From contig CAJTMC010000073.1 in the NCBI GenBank assembly GCA_910577115.1, positions 1 through 11,781 on the forward strand: DNA of 11,781 bases. The letters are read 5' to 3'. The position numbers and the translations under genes are program-made. The stretch is from an uncultured Lachnospiraceae bacterium (GTDB taxonomy: Bacteria > Bacillota > Clostridia > Lachnospirales > Lachnospiraceae). This document shows, piece after piece, positions 5,829-11,781 of the stretch; the first letter of the stretch is position 1; every line of letters begins with the position of its first letter. The notes under the pieces were generated by a model, which saw nothing but the letters and a program-made list of their open reading frames with translations, made no database searches and was not told where the DNA came from.

Positions 5829-5946
5829 GCATTGTGGTAAAATCTAAACTTTTGGATTTTACCACAAATCCAAACTTAGGAGAAATCCAAACTTTTTACG
5901 GGAAAGCTGATAAATTCAGCTTTTGCCGTATAAAAAGTTTGGATTT
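5829..5946 (+). repeat. Left inverted-repeat end of the RIT element
   Basis: The outer 68 bases (5829-5896) match the reverse complement of 9292-9359 at 66 positions. The end opens with a 13-bp-arm palindrome (TTGTGGTAAAATC 5832-5844 and its complement 5855-5867, spacer 10). Four copies of AAATCYAAACTT or its complement lie at 5840, 5866, 5883 and, inverted, 5935-5946. The last two form a 15-bp stem (5883-5897 with 5932-5946). Inside that stem, AAAGCTGA/TCAGCTTT (5903-5910 and 5916-5923) and ACGG/CCGT make a nested cruciform. These are likely recombinase binding sites. Confidence 0.9.
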
Positions 5947-6000
5947 TATTTTGTACATCTTCCAGATCTATTACCATAGGATGCAGGAGGTGATCAGCTA

Positions 6001-7233
6001 ATGAAATTCAATAAAACTAATGATATTTATGCTGACTTGATTCAGAAACTAAAAACCAGTGGATACTCCAAATCTTATGTTGAAAGGCTGGGAACGGAAA
6101 TCAACTGGTTGATCCGTAACCAGAACAGGGAAGATATCCAATCTTACGGGGATGCCTGCCGCATACGGATAAGCCGGACAAAATCCCGGGAGATGCAGAC
6201 AACCTATCGCCGGGTATACAAAACCCTTGAAAATTTTGACCTTTATGGGAAGTATCCTTCCGGTGTATATGCCGGAACATCAGCAAGGCGGGGATCTTAC
6301 TGGCAGCTTAATCCTGTATTCCGTGAAGTGGTAGATGCTTATAAAGATACCGGGGAAAAGCGGGGATTGAAAGATACTACGATTTATAAAACTTCCTTTA
6401 GCGCACCCAGTTTTCTCCTAGCCATGCAGAAGCGTGGCAGGGCAGCTTTAAATGATATAACCGAGGATGATGTCATTTCTTATTTTATTCGTGAGGGTGG
6501 CCGACGTCCTCTGAGTGGCGGGTGCCGGGATACGCTTGCTGCGGTGTTTAAATCAGACCTTGGCGTCCACACGGAAGCTGCAAGACAGATCCTTGCATAT
6601 ATCCCTGTAATCCGCCAGCGCAGGAAAAACATCCCATACCTTAAACCAGAGGAAGCCGATGCAATCCGCAACGCACTTAGCTGCCCGGATTCCGGCCTCT
6701 GCATGAGGGACAGGGCTATTGGAACACTGCTTTTTTTCACAGGGATCAGGGGCTGTGACCTCTTATCCATGAAACTTTCAGACATTGACTGGGAAAAAGA
6801 AGAAATATATATCATACAGCAGAAAACCGGAGTCAGACTGACCCTTCCAATGCCTGCGGCAGTTGGCAACGCTATATATGATTATCTTACCATGGAGCGC
6901 CCTTTATCGGAGGAAGCATATATTTTTCTATGCAGGGCAAAGCCCTACGGCCCACTGTCACGGGGATCGGTCTGGGAAGCTGTTTCAAAAGTCTACAGGG
7001 CTGCGGGTGTCAGGCAGGGAGAAGGGGAACGGCAGGGAACGCACCTGTTCCGTCATCATGTGGCATCAGCCCTTGCGGGGAACGGCATTGCACGTCCTGT
7101 AATCAGCGAAACTCTCGGCCATACTGCCCCGAAATCCCTCGACTGCTACCTTTCAGCTGACATACAGCACCTCCGGGAGTACGCACTCAGCATTAAACCG
7201 TTTCCCGTCAGCGGGGAGGTGTTGCCGTTATGA
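6001..7233 (+). CDS. ritA: RIT tyrosine recombinase A
   Basis: A 410-residue site-specific recombinase of the XerC/D-phage integrase fold that would cut and rejoin DNA at the element's ends. An N-terminal DNA-binding part of about 200 residues precedes the catalytic domain. Catalytic residues seen are Arg250 in 'TGIRGCDLL', Lys275 in 'QQKTG', His348 and Arg351 in 'HLFRHH', His374 in 'LGHTAP' and the nucleophile Tyr383 in 'DCYLS'. The set is complete. The ATG has a near-perfect AGGAGGTGAT upstream. Its stop codon overlaps the start of the second recombinase gene (ATGA), implying coupled translation. It is the first and longest of the three, as in other RIT elements. The symbol follows RIT naming by order. 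Confidence 0.93.
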   Translation: MKFNKTNDIYADLIQKLKTSGYSKSYVERLGTEINWLIRNQNREDIQSYGDACRIRISRTKSREMQTTYRRVYKTLENFDLYGKYPSGVYAGTSARRGSYWQLNPVFREVVDAYKDTGEKRGLKDTTIYKTSFSAPSFLLAMQKRGRAALNDITEDDVISYFIREGGRRPLSGGCRDTLAAVFKSDLGVHTEAARQILAYIPVIRQRRKNIPYLKPEEADAIRNALSCPDSGLCMRDRAIGTLLFFTGIRGCDLLSMKLSDIDWEKEEIYIIQQKTGVRLTLPMPAAVGNAIYDYLTMERPLSEEAYIFLCRAKPYGPLSRGSVWEAVSKVYRAAGVRQGEGERQGTHLFRHHVASALAGNGIARPVISETLGHTAPKSLDCYLSADIQHLREYALSIKPFPVSGEVLPL

Positions 7234-8204
7234 GTATTTACCATTCAGGATTTTCGGGCAGTATAGAAGCTTTTGTAAACAGCCGTAAAATATCAGGCGC
7301 ATGGAATGAAACTGTTTTTGGGCTGAATATAAGGATTTTTGACCATTACTGTGCCAGACATTACCCCACAGAAGCACTCCGACAGGAAATGGTGGATATA
7401 TGGTGCGCCAAACGTGAAACGGAAAATGTGAATTCCTGTTACACCCGGACACTGGTCATCCGCCTTTTTATCGAGTACCTCCACAGACACGGCCAGACGG
7501 ACGTCCTTCCGCCGCCAGTATTGAAACAGAATAAAAAGCGGCGTATCCCCCATGCGTTCAGCCAGGAAGAACTGGAACGGTTCTTCCATGAATGTGACAG
7601 TATCATACCCTGCAAGGGGCGGATGGCTTATGCTTCTGAATTAAGAAGGATAACGTGCCCCGTATTCTTTCGGCTCCTTTACAGCAGCGGAATCCGTACA
7701 ACAGAGGCACGGCTCTTGATGCGCCGCAGTGTTGACTTTGGGCATGGCGTGCTTGATATACAGAAATCGAAAGGCTATGACCAGCATTATGTAGCCCTCC
7801 ATCAAAGCACGGCAGAACTGCTGGGACGTTATGACCGGGCGGCGGACAGGCTCTGCCCTGACAGGACATATTTTTTTGAATCTCCGGGAGGACAGCCCTA
7901 TTCACGTGCGTGGGTATCTTATAACTTTTCCCTGCTGTGGGAAAAAGCGAACGGAAAAAAGGGAAATACTGTCGCCTATGATTTCCGGCATAATTACGCT
8001 ACTGCAAACATCAACAGCTGGAAAGATGACACATTTGAATTTAATGACCGTCTCCGTTATCTGGCAAGATCAATGGGACACCGATGCACAGACTCTACGC
8101 TGTATTATTATTCAGTTGTCCCAAGGCTTGCAGACATGATACAGGAAAAAACAGAGGAAGGTTTCAACAGCATTGTACCGGAGGTGGCTTATGAAGAAGA
8201 ATAA
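7230..8204 (+). CDS. ritB: RIT tyrosine recombinase B
   Basis: A 324-residue tyrosine recombinase, second of the trio. The N-terminal ~110 residues are a SAM-like arm/core-binding domain. The catalytic part has Arg156 in 'SSGIRTTEARLL', a Lys in 'QKSKG', Arg253 in 'YDFRHNYA', His284 in 'MGHRCTD' and, nine residues on, Tyr293 within a Tyr-Tyr-Tyr run (292-294). The first residue of the HxxR box is Tyr250 rather than His, a departure from its two partners. An insertion rich in Asp/Phe/Asn (SWKDDTFEFNDR) sits between box II and the LGH-type motif. The gene overlaps ritA by four bases with GGGAGGTG eight bases upstream of its ATG, and overlaps ritC by 14 bases. Confidence 0.92.
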   Translation: MSIYHSGFSGSIEAFVNSRKISGAWNETVFGLNIRIFDHYCARHYPTEALRQEMVDIWCAKRETENVNSCYTRTLVIRLFIEYLHRHGQTDVLPPPVLKQNKKRRIPHAFSQEELERFFHECDSIIPCKGRMAYASELRRITCPVFFRLLYSSGIRTTEARLLMRRSVDFGHGVLDIQKSKGYDQHYVALHQSTAELLGRYDRAADRLCPDRTYFFESPGGQPYSRAWVSYNFSLLWEKANGKKGNTVAYDFRHNYATANINSWKDDTFEFNDRLRYLARSMGHRCTDSTLYYYSVVPRLADMIQEKTEEGFNSIVPEVAYEEE

Positions 8205-9228
8205 TAAAGAAGCCGCCCGCATGGCAGGATATATTTCCGAATTCCTCCATGATTATGCCCCACAGTTTCTAACATCCAGCGAACATACACTGAAATCTTA
8301 CCGGGATGCGCTGACACTCTATATCGTATTCCTGAAAGAAAGAGACATCACGCATGACAGCCTTGGAAGGCACTGCTTCGAGAGGGACTTCATCGAGGAA
8401 TGGATTATCTGGCTGAAGGATGTAAGGCACAGCTCCCCGGAAACGTGCAATATACGGCTCGGTTCTCTCCGGGCATTTCTGGAATTCCTGGGAAACAAAG
8501 AGATCGGGCTTCTGTACTTATATCAGGAGGCAAAACTTATCAAACGCCAGAAATGCCAGAAAAGGAAAGTGGAAGGGCTTACCCGTGAAGCGGTCGCAGC
8601 AATCCTGGAAGCACCAGACCCTTCCACACGGACAGGGAAAAGAGACCTGGTATTTCTGACGCTTTTGTATGCAACTGCCGCAAGACCTGATGAGATCCTG
8701 TCCATCAGGCTCTCGCATCTGTACCTTGATGCAGCTAAGCCTTACGTCAACCTGTACGGCAAGGGTAACAAGATACGGACGGCGTACCTTCTTCCAAGGG
8801 CTGTTGAACATATCCGTATCTATATGAAAGGATTCCATGAACCAGAGCCAGACCCGGAAATGTATTTATTCTATTCCCGTGCAGGGGGAAAATATGTGAA
8901 ACTGACAGAGCCTGCGATTGACAGGCGGATAAAAATATATGCGGCGGATGCCCACAAAAGATGCCCGGAGGTTCTGCTGGATACCCACGCCCACCAGTTC
9001 CGCCATGCCAAAGCTACCCGCTGGCTGGAAGATGGCATGAATATCATACAGATCAGTTTTCTCCTTGGCCATGCAAGCTTGGACACAACCATGCGGTATC
9101 TGGACATAACAACGGATGATAAACGGCAAGCGCTGGCTACACTGGAGGGCGAAAAAGAAAAGAATGTCACCAAAAAATGGAAAGACAGCAGTGGCTCACT
9201 GGCTGATTTCTGTGGCTTGAAACGCTGA
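8191..9228 (+). CDS. ritC: RIT tyrosine recombinase C
   Basis: A 345-residue tyrosine recombinase, last of the trio and the most XerD-like. An N-terminal SAM-like domain (about residues 10-120; 'SEHTLKSYRDALTLYIVFLK') is followed by the catalytic domain. This has Arg165 in 'TAARPDEILS', a Lys in 'YGKGNKIR', His268 and Arg271 in 'HQFRHAKATR', His294 in 'LLGHASLDTT' and Tyr303 in 'MRYLDI': a full catalytic set. The start at 8191 is chosen because GGAGG lies six bases upstream; a TTG 18 bases earlier would contain that site. The gene begins within the end of ritB. A Lys/Ser-rich tail of about 35 residues follows the catalytic core. The stop codon is 13 bases before the inner copy of the right-end repeat motif. 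Confidence 0.93.
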   Translation: MKKNNKEAARMAGYISEFLHDYAPQFLTSSEHTLKSYRDALTLYIVFLKERDITHDSLGRHCFERDFIEEWIIWLKDVRHSSPETCNIRLGSLRAFLEFLGNKEIGLLYLYQEAKLIKRQKCQKRKVEGLTREAVAAILEAPDPSTRTGKRDLVFLTLLYATAARPDEILSIRLSHLYLDAAKPYVNLYGKGNKIRTAYLLPRAVEHIRIYMKGFHEPEPDPEMYLFYSRAGGKYVKLTEPAIDRRIKIYAADAHKRCPEVLLDTHAHQFRHAKATRWLEDGMNIIQISFLLGHASLDTTMRYLDITTDDKRQALATLEGEKEKNVTKKWKDSSGSLADFCGLKR

Positions 9229-9241
9229 AATCATTAAAACG

Positions 9242-9359
9242 AAATCCAAACTTTTTTCTGTAAGAATCCTTTATTTTCAAGTGATTTGCGGAAAAGTTTG
9301 GATTTCTCCTAAGTTTGGATTTGTGGGAAAATCCAAAAGTTTAGATTTTCCCACAATGC
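9242..9359 (-). repeat. Right inverted-repeat end of the RIT element
   Basis: Mirror image of the left end over 118 bases. The 12-bp motif occurs as AAATCCAAACTT at 9242-9253 and in the complement at 9294-9305, 9311-9322 and 9337-9348, with the same 40-, 5- and 14-base gaps as on the left. The terminal palindrome has 13-bp arms TTGTGGGAAAATC (9321-9333) and its complement (9344-9356). The 40-base gap (9254-9293) is unrelated in sequence to the left gap and lacks its internal stem. Confidence 0.9.
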
Positions 9360-9360
9360 C

Positions 9361-9672
9361 GACTACTACGGAATCTCTCTCCTTCTTTCATTCATAATAA
9401 CATTTTTTTAATTAGCACTTGTCAATCGAAATATCAAAATGAAGTAGCTTTTTTGATGAAAGTCTGCTATACTTGACAAGGATTTTAGTTGTATGTTTGC
9501 CGGATTTATCAAAGGAGGTGTTAGAGGTGAACGTTAATAATGTTTCAGATAATGGATATTCCCATGCAGAATAGTAGAAGTGCAACGGTCTGTATGGGTT
9601 AAATGAAAGTTGCATAGTCTGCTGATTCTGCACTTTATTTAATAAAAATTAAGTAAAGGACGGAATAAAATC
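9361..9672 (+). promoter_or_regulatory. Leader region of the CD3324-family gene
   Basis: The 310 bases after the RIT element contain no full gene. A TATACT (9469-9474) immediately followed by TTGACA (9474-9479) hints at promoter elements, but no pair with proper spacing stands out. A strong AGGAGG (9513-9518) precedes a 15-codon reading frame (9527-9574). Downstream, GCAGAAT (9566-9572) can pair with ATTCTGC (9625-9631), enclosing TGCAAC/GTTGCA (9581-9586 and 9609-9614). AAGTGCA (9578-9584) can instead pair with TGCACTT (9629-9635). The two outer pairings share bases and exclude each other. An attenuator is possible. Confidence 0.35.
9527..9574 (+). CDS. Possible 15-residue leader peptide
   Basis: GTG start eight bases after AGGAGG, followed by codons for MNVNNVSDNGYSHAE and a double stop (TAG TAG). 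Its stop overlaps the first arm of the hairpins at 9566-9635, so a ribosome translating or pausing here would disturb them, as in attenuation leaders. It could equally be the remnant start of a decayed gene. No family match is recognised. Confidence 0.3.
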   Translation: MNVNNVSDNGYSHAE

Positions 9673-9933
9673 GTGAAATATATAAATGCAGCAGATGTGC
9701 TTCCTATGGAACTTCTTAAAGAATTGTCAAATTATGTAAACGGACAATTACTTTATGTTCCATCTATGGAGAGTAAAAAATCATGGGGCAGCAAAAGCGG
9801 CTCTAAACTGTATTATGAACAGAGAAACCGTGATATTGTTAATCTGCACCGTAAAGGTGTGAATATTGATGAACTTTGTGGACGTTTTCACCTATCCTAT
9901 GATACAATTCGTAAAATTATAAAATCAGCTTAA
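9673..9933 (+). CDS. CD3324-family small HTH protein (Mor-like)
   Basis: An 86-residue protein. The N-terminus (KYINAADVLPMELLKEL, then YVNGQLLYVPS) and the C-terminal helix-turn-helix (NRDIVNLHRKGVNIDELCGR, then FHLSYDTIRKII) match the widespread clostridial CD3324/Mor-transcription-activator-like family as I remember it. The middle 'KSWGSKSGSK' is the conserved W-G-basic segment. It starts with GTG; the ribosome binding site (AAAGGA, 12 bases upstream) is weak or poorly spaced, which may itself limit expression. A terminator overlaps its stop codon. Its position just upstream of the MATE gene, on the same strand, suggests it may regulate the pump. DNA binding is well supported; the target is inferred. 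Confidence 0.8.
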   Translation: MKYINAADVLPMELLKELSNYVNGQLLYVPSMESKKSWGSKSGSKLYYEQRNRDIVNLHRKGVNIDELCGRFHLSYDTIRKIIKSA

Positions 9934-9970
9934 AAGGGCTTTATCCAGCAAAAAGGGTAAAGCCCTTTTT
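9932..9970 (+). terminator. Intrinsic terminator after the CD3324-family gene
   Basis: Perfect 12-bp arms AAAAGGGCTTTA (9932-9943) and TAAAGCCCTTTT (9958-9969), 14-base loop, 3' arm ending in five T. The stem overlaps the TAA stop codon of the gene. It separates this gene from the MATE pump gene, which therefore probably has its own promoter. Confidence 0.85.
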
Positions 9971-10026
9971 GTCGGATAAAATGATTATAACTATTTTCCG
10001 CCCTTTTTTTTCAAAGCCTAAAAATT

Positions 10027-10032
10027 TATAAT
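10027..10032 (+). promoter_or_regulatory. Possible -10 box of the MATE gene
   Basis: A perfect TATAAT lies about 30 bases upstream of the MATE start codon, after the terminator. The region 17 bases upstream is only a T run, so a -35 element is poor. A weak or activator-dependent promoter would fit a regulator gene next door. Confidence 0.4.
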
Positions 10033-10062
10033 GGTATAAGTCAAAAGAAAGGAGTTAAGAAA

Positions 10063-11403
10063 ATGAGTAAACAAACGAATATGACAACAGGCAACCCTGT
10101 AAAATTACTTTTGTCATTTGCGATTCCCCTCATGTTAGGAACGATTTTTCAACAGTCATTTATCATTGTAGACAGAATTATTGTAGGGCATTTGATAGGG
10201 GCAAATGCTTTTGCTTCCGTAGGTGCGACAGGTTCTATCTCAATGGTATTTACTTCCCTTTGCTTAGGGATTGCTATTGGGGCTGGAATTGTTATTGCAC
10301 AATTTTATGGGGCGGGTGATGAAGCTGGTACGGCTTCTGCTATTCGGAACGGAAGCATAATAAGCATATTGAGTACGCTTATTGTTTCGGTGATTGCATT
10401 GGTTGTCACAAAGCCAATTCTGATACTGTTAAATACCCCTGTTTCCTTATTGGAGGACGCTGCCAAGTATATGCTAATATCTTTAGGCGGTTTGGTTATT
10501 GTAATTCTTTACTACATACCATTCAGTATTTTGCGCTCATTAGGTGACGCAAAGACACCCATTATTTTTTTAGCTGTTTGCAGTATATTAAACATTGTTT
10601 TTGATTTAGTATTTGTCCTGCTTTTCCATACGGGCGTAGAGGGAACGGCTGTCGCTTCGCTGCTGGCACAAGGGATAGCTGGCATATTATGTTTTGCCTA
10701 TGCTGTAAAGAAATACTCTTATTTTGAAAAGGCATTAAAGGAAGCGGTTTTTGATAAAGTGATAGCAAAACAAATCCTTAAAGTCTGTATACCAATGGGT
10801 TTTCAATATTCGCTTATTTATCTGTCAAGCAGTATTTTGCAATGGGTAATCAATGGGTTTGGAACAAGCATAATAGGGGCGTTTACAGCGACAAGCCAGA
10901 TAGAGAACTTAATCCAACAGCCATTTACAGCATTAGGTACAGCAATCGCAACTTATACGGGTCAAAATATCGGAGCCGGAAAAATGGATAGAATCAAACA
11001 AGGCTTATTTGCAGCCTTGAAAATCTGCGCCATATATTCCCTTGTTTTGCTTTTTGTTTTTTGGGGATTTGGAAAAATTGTAATGAATATTTTTGTATCT
11101 GATATGGATATTATCGAAAATGCCGTGAAAGGTATTCGTATTACCAGTACATTTTTTATGGCGTTAGGCGTATCCCAAATATTGCGTTATTTGCTAAATG
11201 GTACGGGCGACTCTGTATATTCTATGGCAAATGGTATCTTAGAAATTGTTTGTAGGCTTGTTTTTGTCTTTGCACTAACAAACATTTCTTTCATCGGTCA
11301 ATGGGGAATATGGTGGACAACAGCTTTCACATGGCTTTGTACTGCGATTTTCTCATTATGGCGATATAAAAGCGGGAAATGGAAACAGGAAGCGAAAAAA
11401 TGA
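10063..11403 (+). CDS. MATE family multidrug efflux transporter
   Basis: A 446-residue inner-membrane exporter of the MATE (DinF/NorM-like) family, which expels drugs or metabolites in exchange for Na+ or H+. The N-terminus carries the family hallmark 'MTTGNPVKLLLSFAIPLML' and then 'QQSFIIVDRIIVGHLIGANA' followed by 'FASVGATG'. The second half repeats the pattern (MGFQYSLIYLSSSILQWVIN, then FTATSQIENLIQQPFTALGT, AIATYTGQNIGAG), giving the expected two bundles of six helices. Length is typical and no key segment is missing. AAGGAG lies eight bases before the ATG. It follows the CD3324-family gene, separated by a terminator. The actual substrate cannot be read from sequence; with the ABC module it makes the cargo look like a resistance or detoxification set. 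Confidence 0.92.
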   Translation: MSKQTNMTTGNPVKLLLSFAIPLMLGTIFQQSFIIVDRIIVGHLIGANAFASVGATGSISMVFTSLCLGIAIGAGIVIAQFYGAGDEAGTASAIRNGSIISILSTLIVSVIALVVTKPILILLNTPVSLLEDAAKYMLISLGGLVIVILYYIPFSILRSLGDAKTPIIFLAVCSILNIVFDLVFVLLFHTGVEGTAVASLLAQGIAGILCFAYAVKKYSYFEKALKEAVFDKVIAKQILKVCIPMGFQYSLIYLSSSILQWVINGFGTSIIGAFTATSQIENLIQQPFTALGTAIATYTGQNIGAGKMDRIKQGLFAALKICAIYSLVLLFVFWGFGKIVMNIFVSDMDIIENAVKGIRITSTFFMALGVSQILRYLLNGTGDSVYSMANGILEIVCRLVFVFALTNISFIGQWGIWWTTAFTWLCTAIFSLWRYKSGKWKQEAKK

Positions 11404-11449
11404 TAAGAAGTGCTGGAAGCCGAAATTGTTGGAAGAAAGGGGGATTTTT

Positions 11450-11632
11450 ATGACTTGCACAGAAGCATACAAGGAGCATATCGAATACACATTTAACGCC
11501 TTTTGCAAAGTGGTCATATACTATGCGGCTATCAACGCATGGCGTGACAGGGATAGGCGGCAACAAAGAGAAATATCTTTTGAATATGGCAGTCATGGCT
11601 TTGTTTGTATGGGTGAGCCATTACTTTTCTAA
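11450..11632 (+). pseudogene. Truncated ICE-type sigma-70-like protein
   Basis: From an ATG preceded by AAAGGGGG the frame reads MTCTEAYKEHIEYTFNAFCK, then VVIYYAAINAWRDRDRRQQR and EISFEY. This matches, from memory of the family, the N-terminus of the small sigma-70-like proteins found next to integrases in Tn916/Tn1549-type conjugative elements, which normally continue 'LTEEKH...' to about 140 residues with a C-terminal HTH. Here the similarity stops after EISFEY (about position 11588) and 14 unrelated residues lead to a stop. A TTG 24 bases upstream is in frame but lacks a ribosome binding site. Region 4 is absent, so the product cannot act as a sigma factor. It marks the ICE backbone on the right side of the cargo. 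Confidence 0.6.
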
Positions 11633-11670
11633 GGGGCTGAGGTACATAATACAGAAAAGAAAAACAATAT
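11586..11670 (+). pseudogene. Possible C-terminal remnant of a membrane protein
   Basis: In a different frame from the sigma fragment the bases read NMAVMALFVWVSHYFSKGLR then YIIQKRKTI and TAA. A hydrophobic helix followed by a basic tail is the typical end of an integral membrane protein. It has no start or ribosome binding site of its own and begins right where the sigma similarity ends. This suggests that a deletion joined two genes. The parent family is not recognised. Confidence 0.35.
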
Positions 11671-11691
11671 AAGAATTATTTTTTACATCAA

Positions 11692-11746
11692 GGCAAGTGT
11701 ATCTTGCCCGGAAAGGTCAATCTGCTTTGTGTGGATTGGCCTTTTC
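11692..11746 (+). terminator. Hairpins after the gene remnants, probable terminator
   Basis: GGCAAG/CTTGCC (11692-11708) is followed by AAAGGTCAATC (11712-11722) and GATTGGCCTTT (11734-11744), complementary except for one G-T pair. A short T run (CTTTT) ends the second arm. It would end transcription of the MATE region and is probably inherited from the gene whose 3' end is left at 11586-11670. Confidence 0.45.
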
Positions 11747-11781
11747 ACATTGCATTGTCGAAACTTGTAAATAAATGGAAA

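Larger units (their letters stand above)
5829..9359 (+). mobile_element. RIT (recombinase in trio) transposable element
   Basis: Three tandem, overlapping tyrosine recombinase genes in one direction lie between long inverted repeats, the definition of RIT elements. The element is about 3.5 kb, has no passenger genes, and is clearly richer in G/C than the flanking A/T-rich modules. All three genes are open and keep their catalytic tyrosines, and both ends are intact, so it may be active. It lies in the intergenic region between two divergently oriented cargo operons. No target-site duplication can be told from the sequence; the outermost shared bases are GC...GC. Confidence 0.92.

Noticed and set aside
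6101..9173. Several antisense and alternate-frame ORFs of 60-130 codons inside the recombinase genes
   Set aside because: They are shadows of the three recombinase genes, which have full motifs and ribosome binding sites. The antisense frames have neither.
5820..9370. Target-site duplication of the RIT element
   Set aside because: Immediate flanks (CCCTTT on the left, CGACTA on the right) share nothing beyond the GC inside the inverted repeats. Without an empty site none can be claimed.
9412..9633. Minus-strand 73-codon frame opposite the CD3324 leader
   Set aside because: No ribosome binding site or motif, and it is antisense to the promoter/leader features.

Overview
The window looks like accessory DNA of a low-GC Clostridia-type Firmicute, most likely a gut Lachnospiraceae or relative. 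Strong Shine-Dalgarno sequences, GTG starts, A/T-rich operons, a CD3324-family regulator and a conjugative-element-type sigma-factor fragment all point that way. No host housekeeping gene is visible. The base composition is a mosaic: mixed on the left, A/T-rich in the transport modules, and clearly more G/C-rich in the three central recombinase genes.

Left part (1-1225). A gene starts on the minus strand at the very left edge, behind an intrinsic terminator and a long, hairpin-rich leader. Then come a small DeoR-type HTH gene (457-786, minus) and a dense cluster of perfect hairpins ending in a CCCCTAACCCCCTTACGG-type block (908-1110) that resembles a transfer origin. A short reading frame behind it breaks off. 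This suggests an integrative conjugative element (ICE) backbone.

First cargo module (1379-5571, minus). One sigma-A-type promoter drives a compact operon: a small HTH protein, an ECF sigma factor, a zinc-finger transmembrane anti-sigma factor, an unrecognised four-helix membrane protein, an FtsX/MacB-like permease, its ABC ATPase, and a 51-residue two-helix membrane peptide. Most genes overlap or abut. Envelope-stress or antimicrobial-peptide sensing and resistance is the likely theme, but that is inference.

Centre (5829-9359). A complete RIT (recombinase in trio) element: three overlapping tyrosine recombinase genes between long inverted repeats. The ends are strikingly organised. Each carries four copies of a 12-bp motif with identical spacing, including a 40-bp spacer conserved in length but not in sequence, and a terminal 13-bp-arm palindrome whose only two left/right differences are base-pair-compensating. 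The element sits in the intergenic region between two divergent cargo modules, next to three 46-bp tandem repeats.

Second cargo module (about 9470-11403, plus). A structured leader precedes a CD3324-family small HTH gene, a terminator, and a MATE efflux pump. Right edge (11450-11670): the first ~47 residues of an ICE-type sigma-70-like protein run abruptly into unrelated sequence, apparently a deletion scar. Together the two ICE-like ends bracket the transport cargo, and the RIT element is a later insertion into it.
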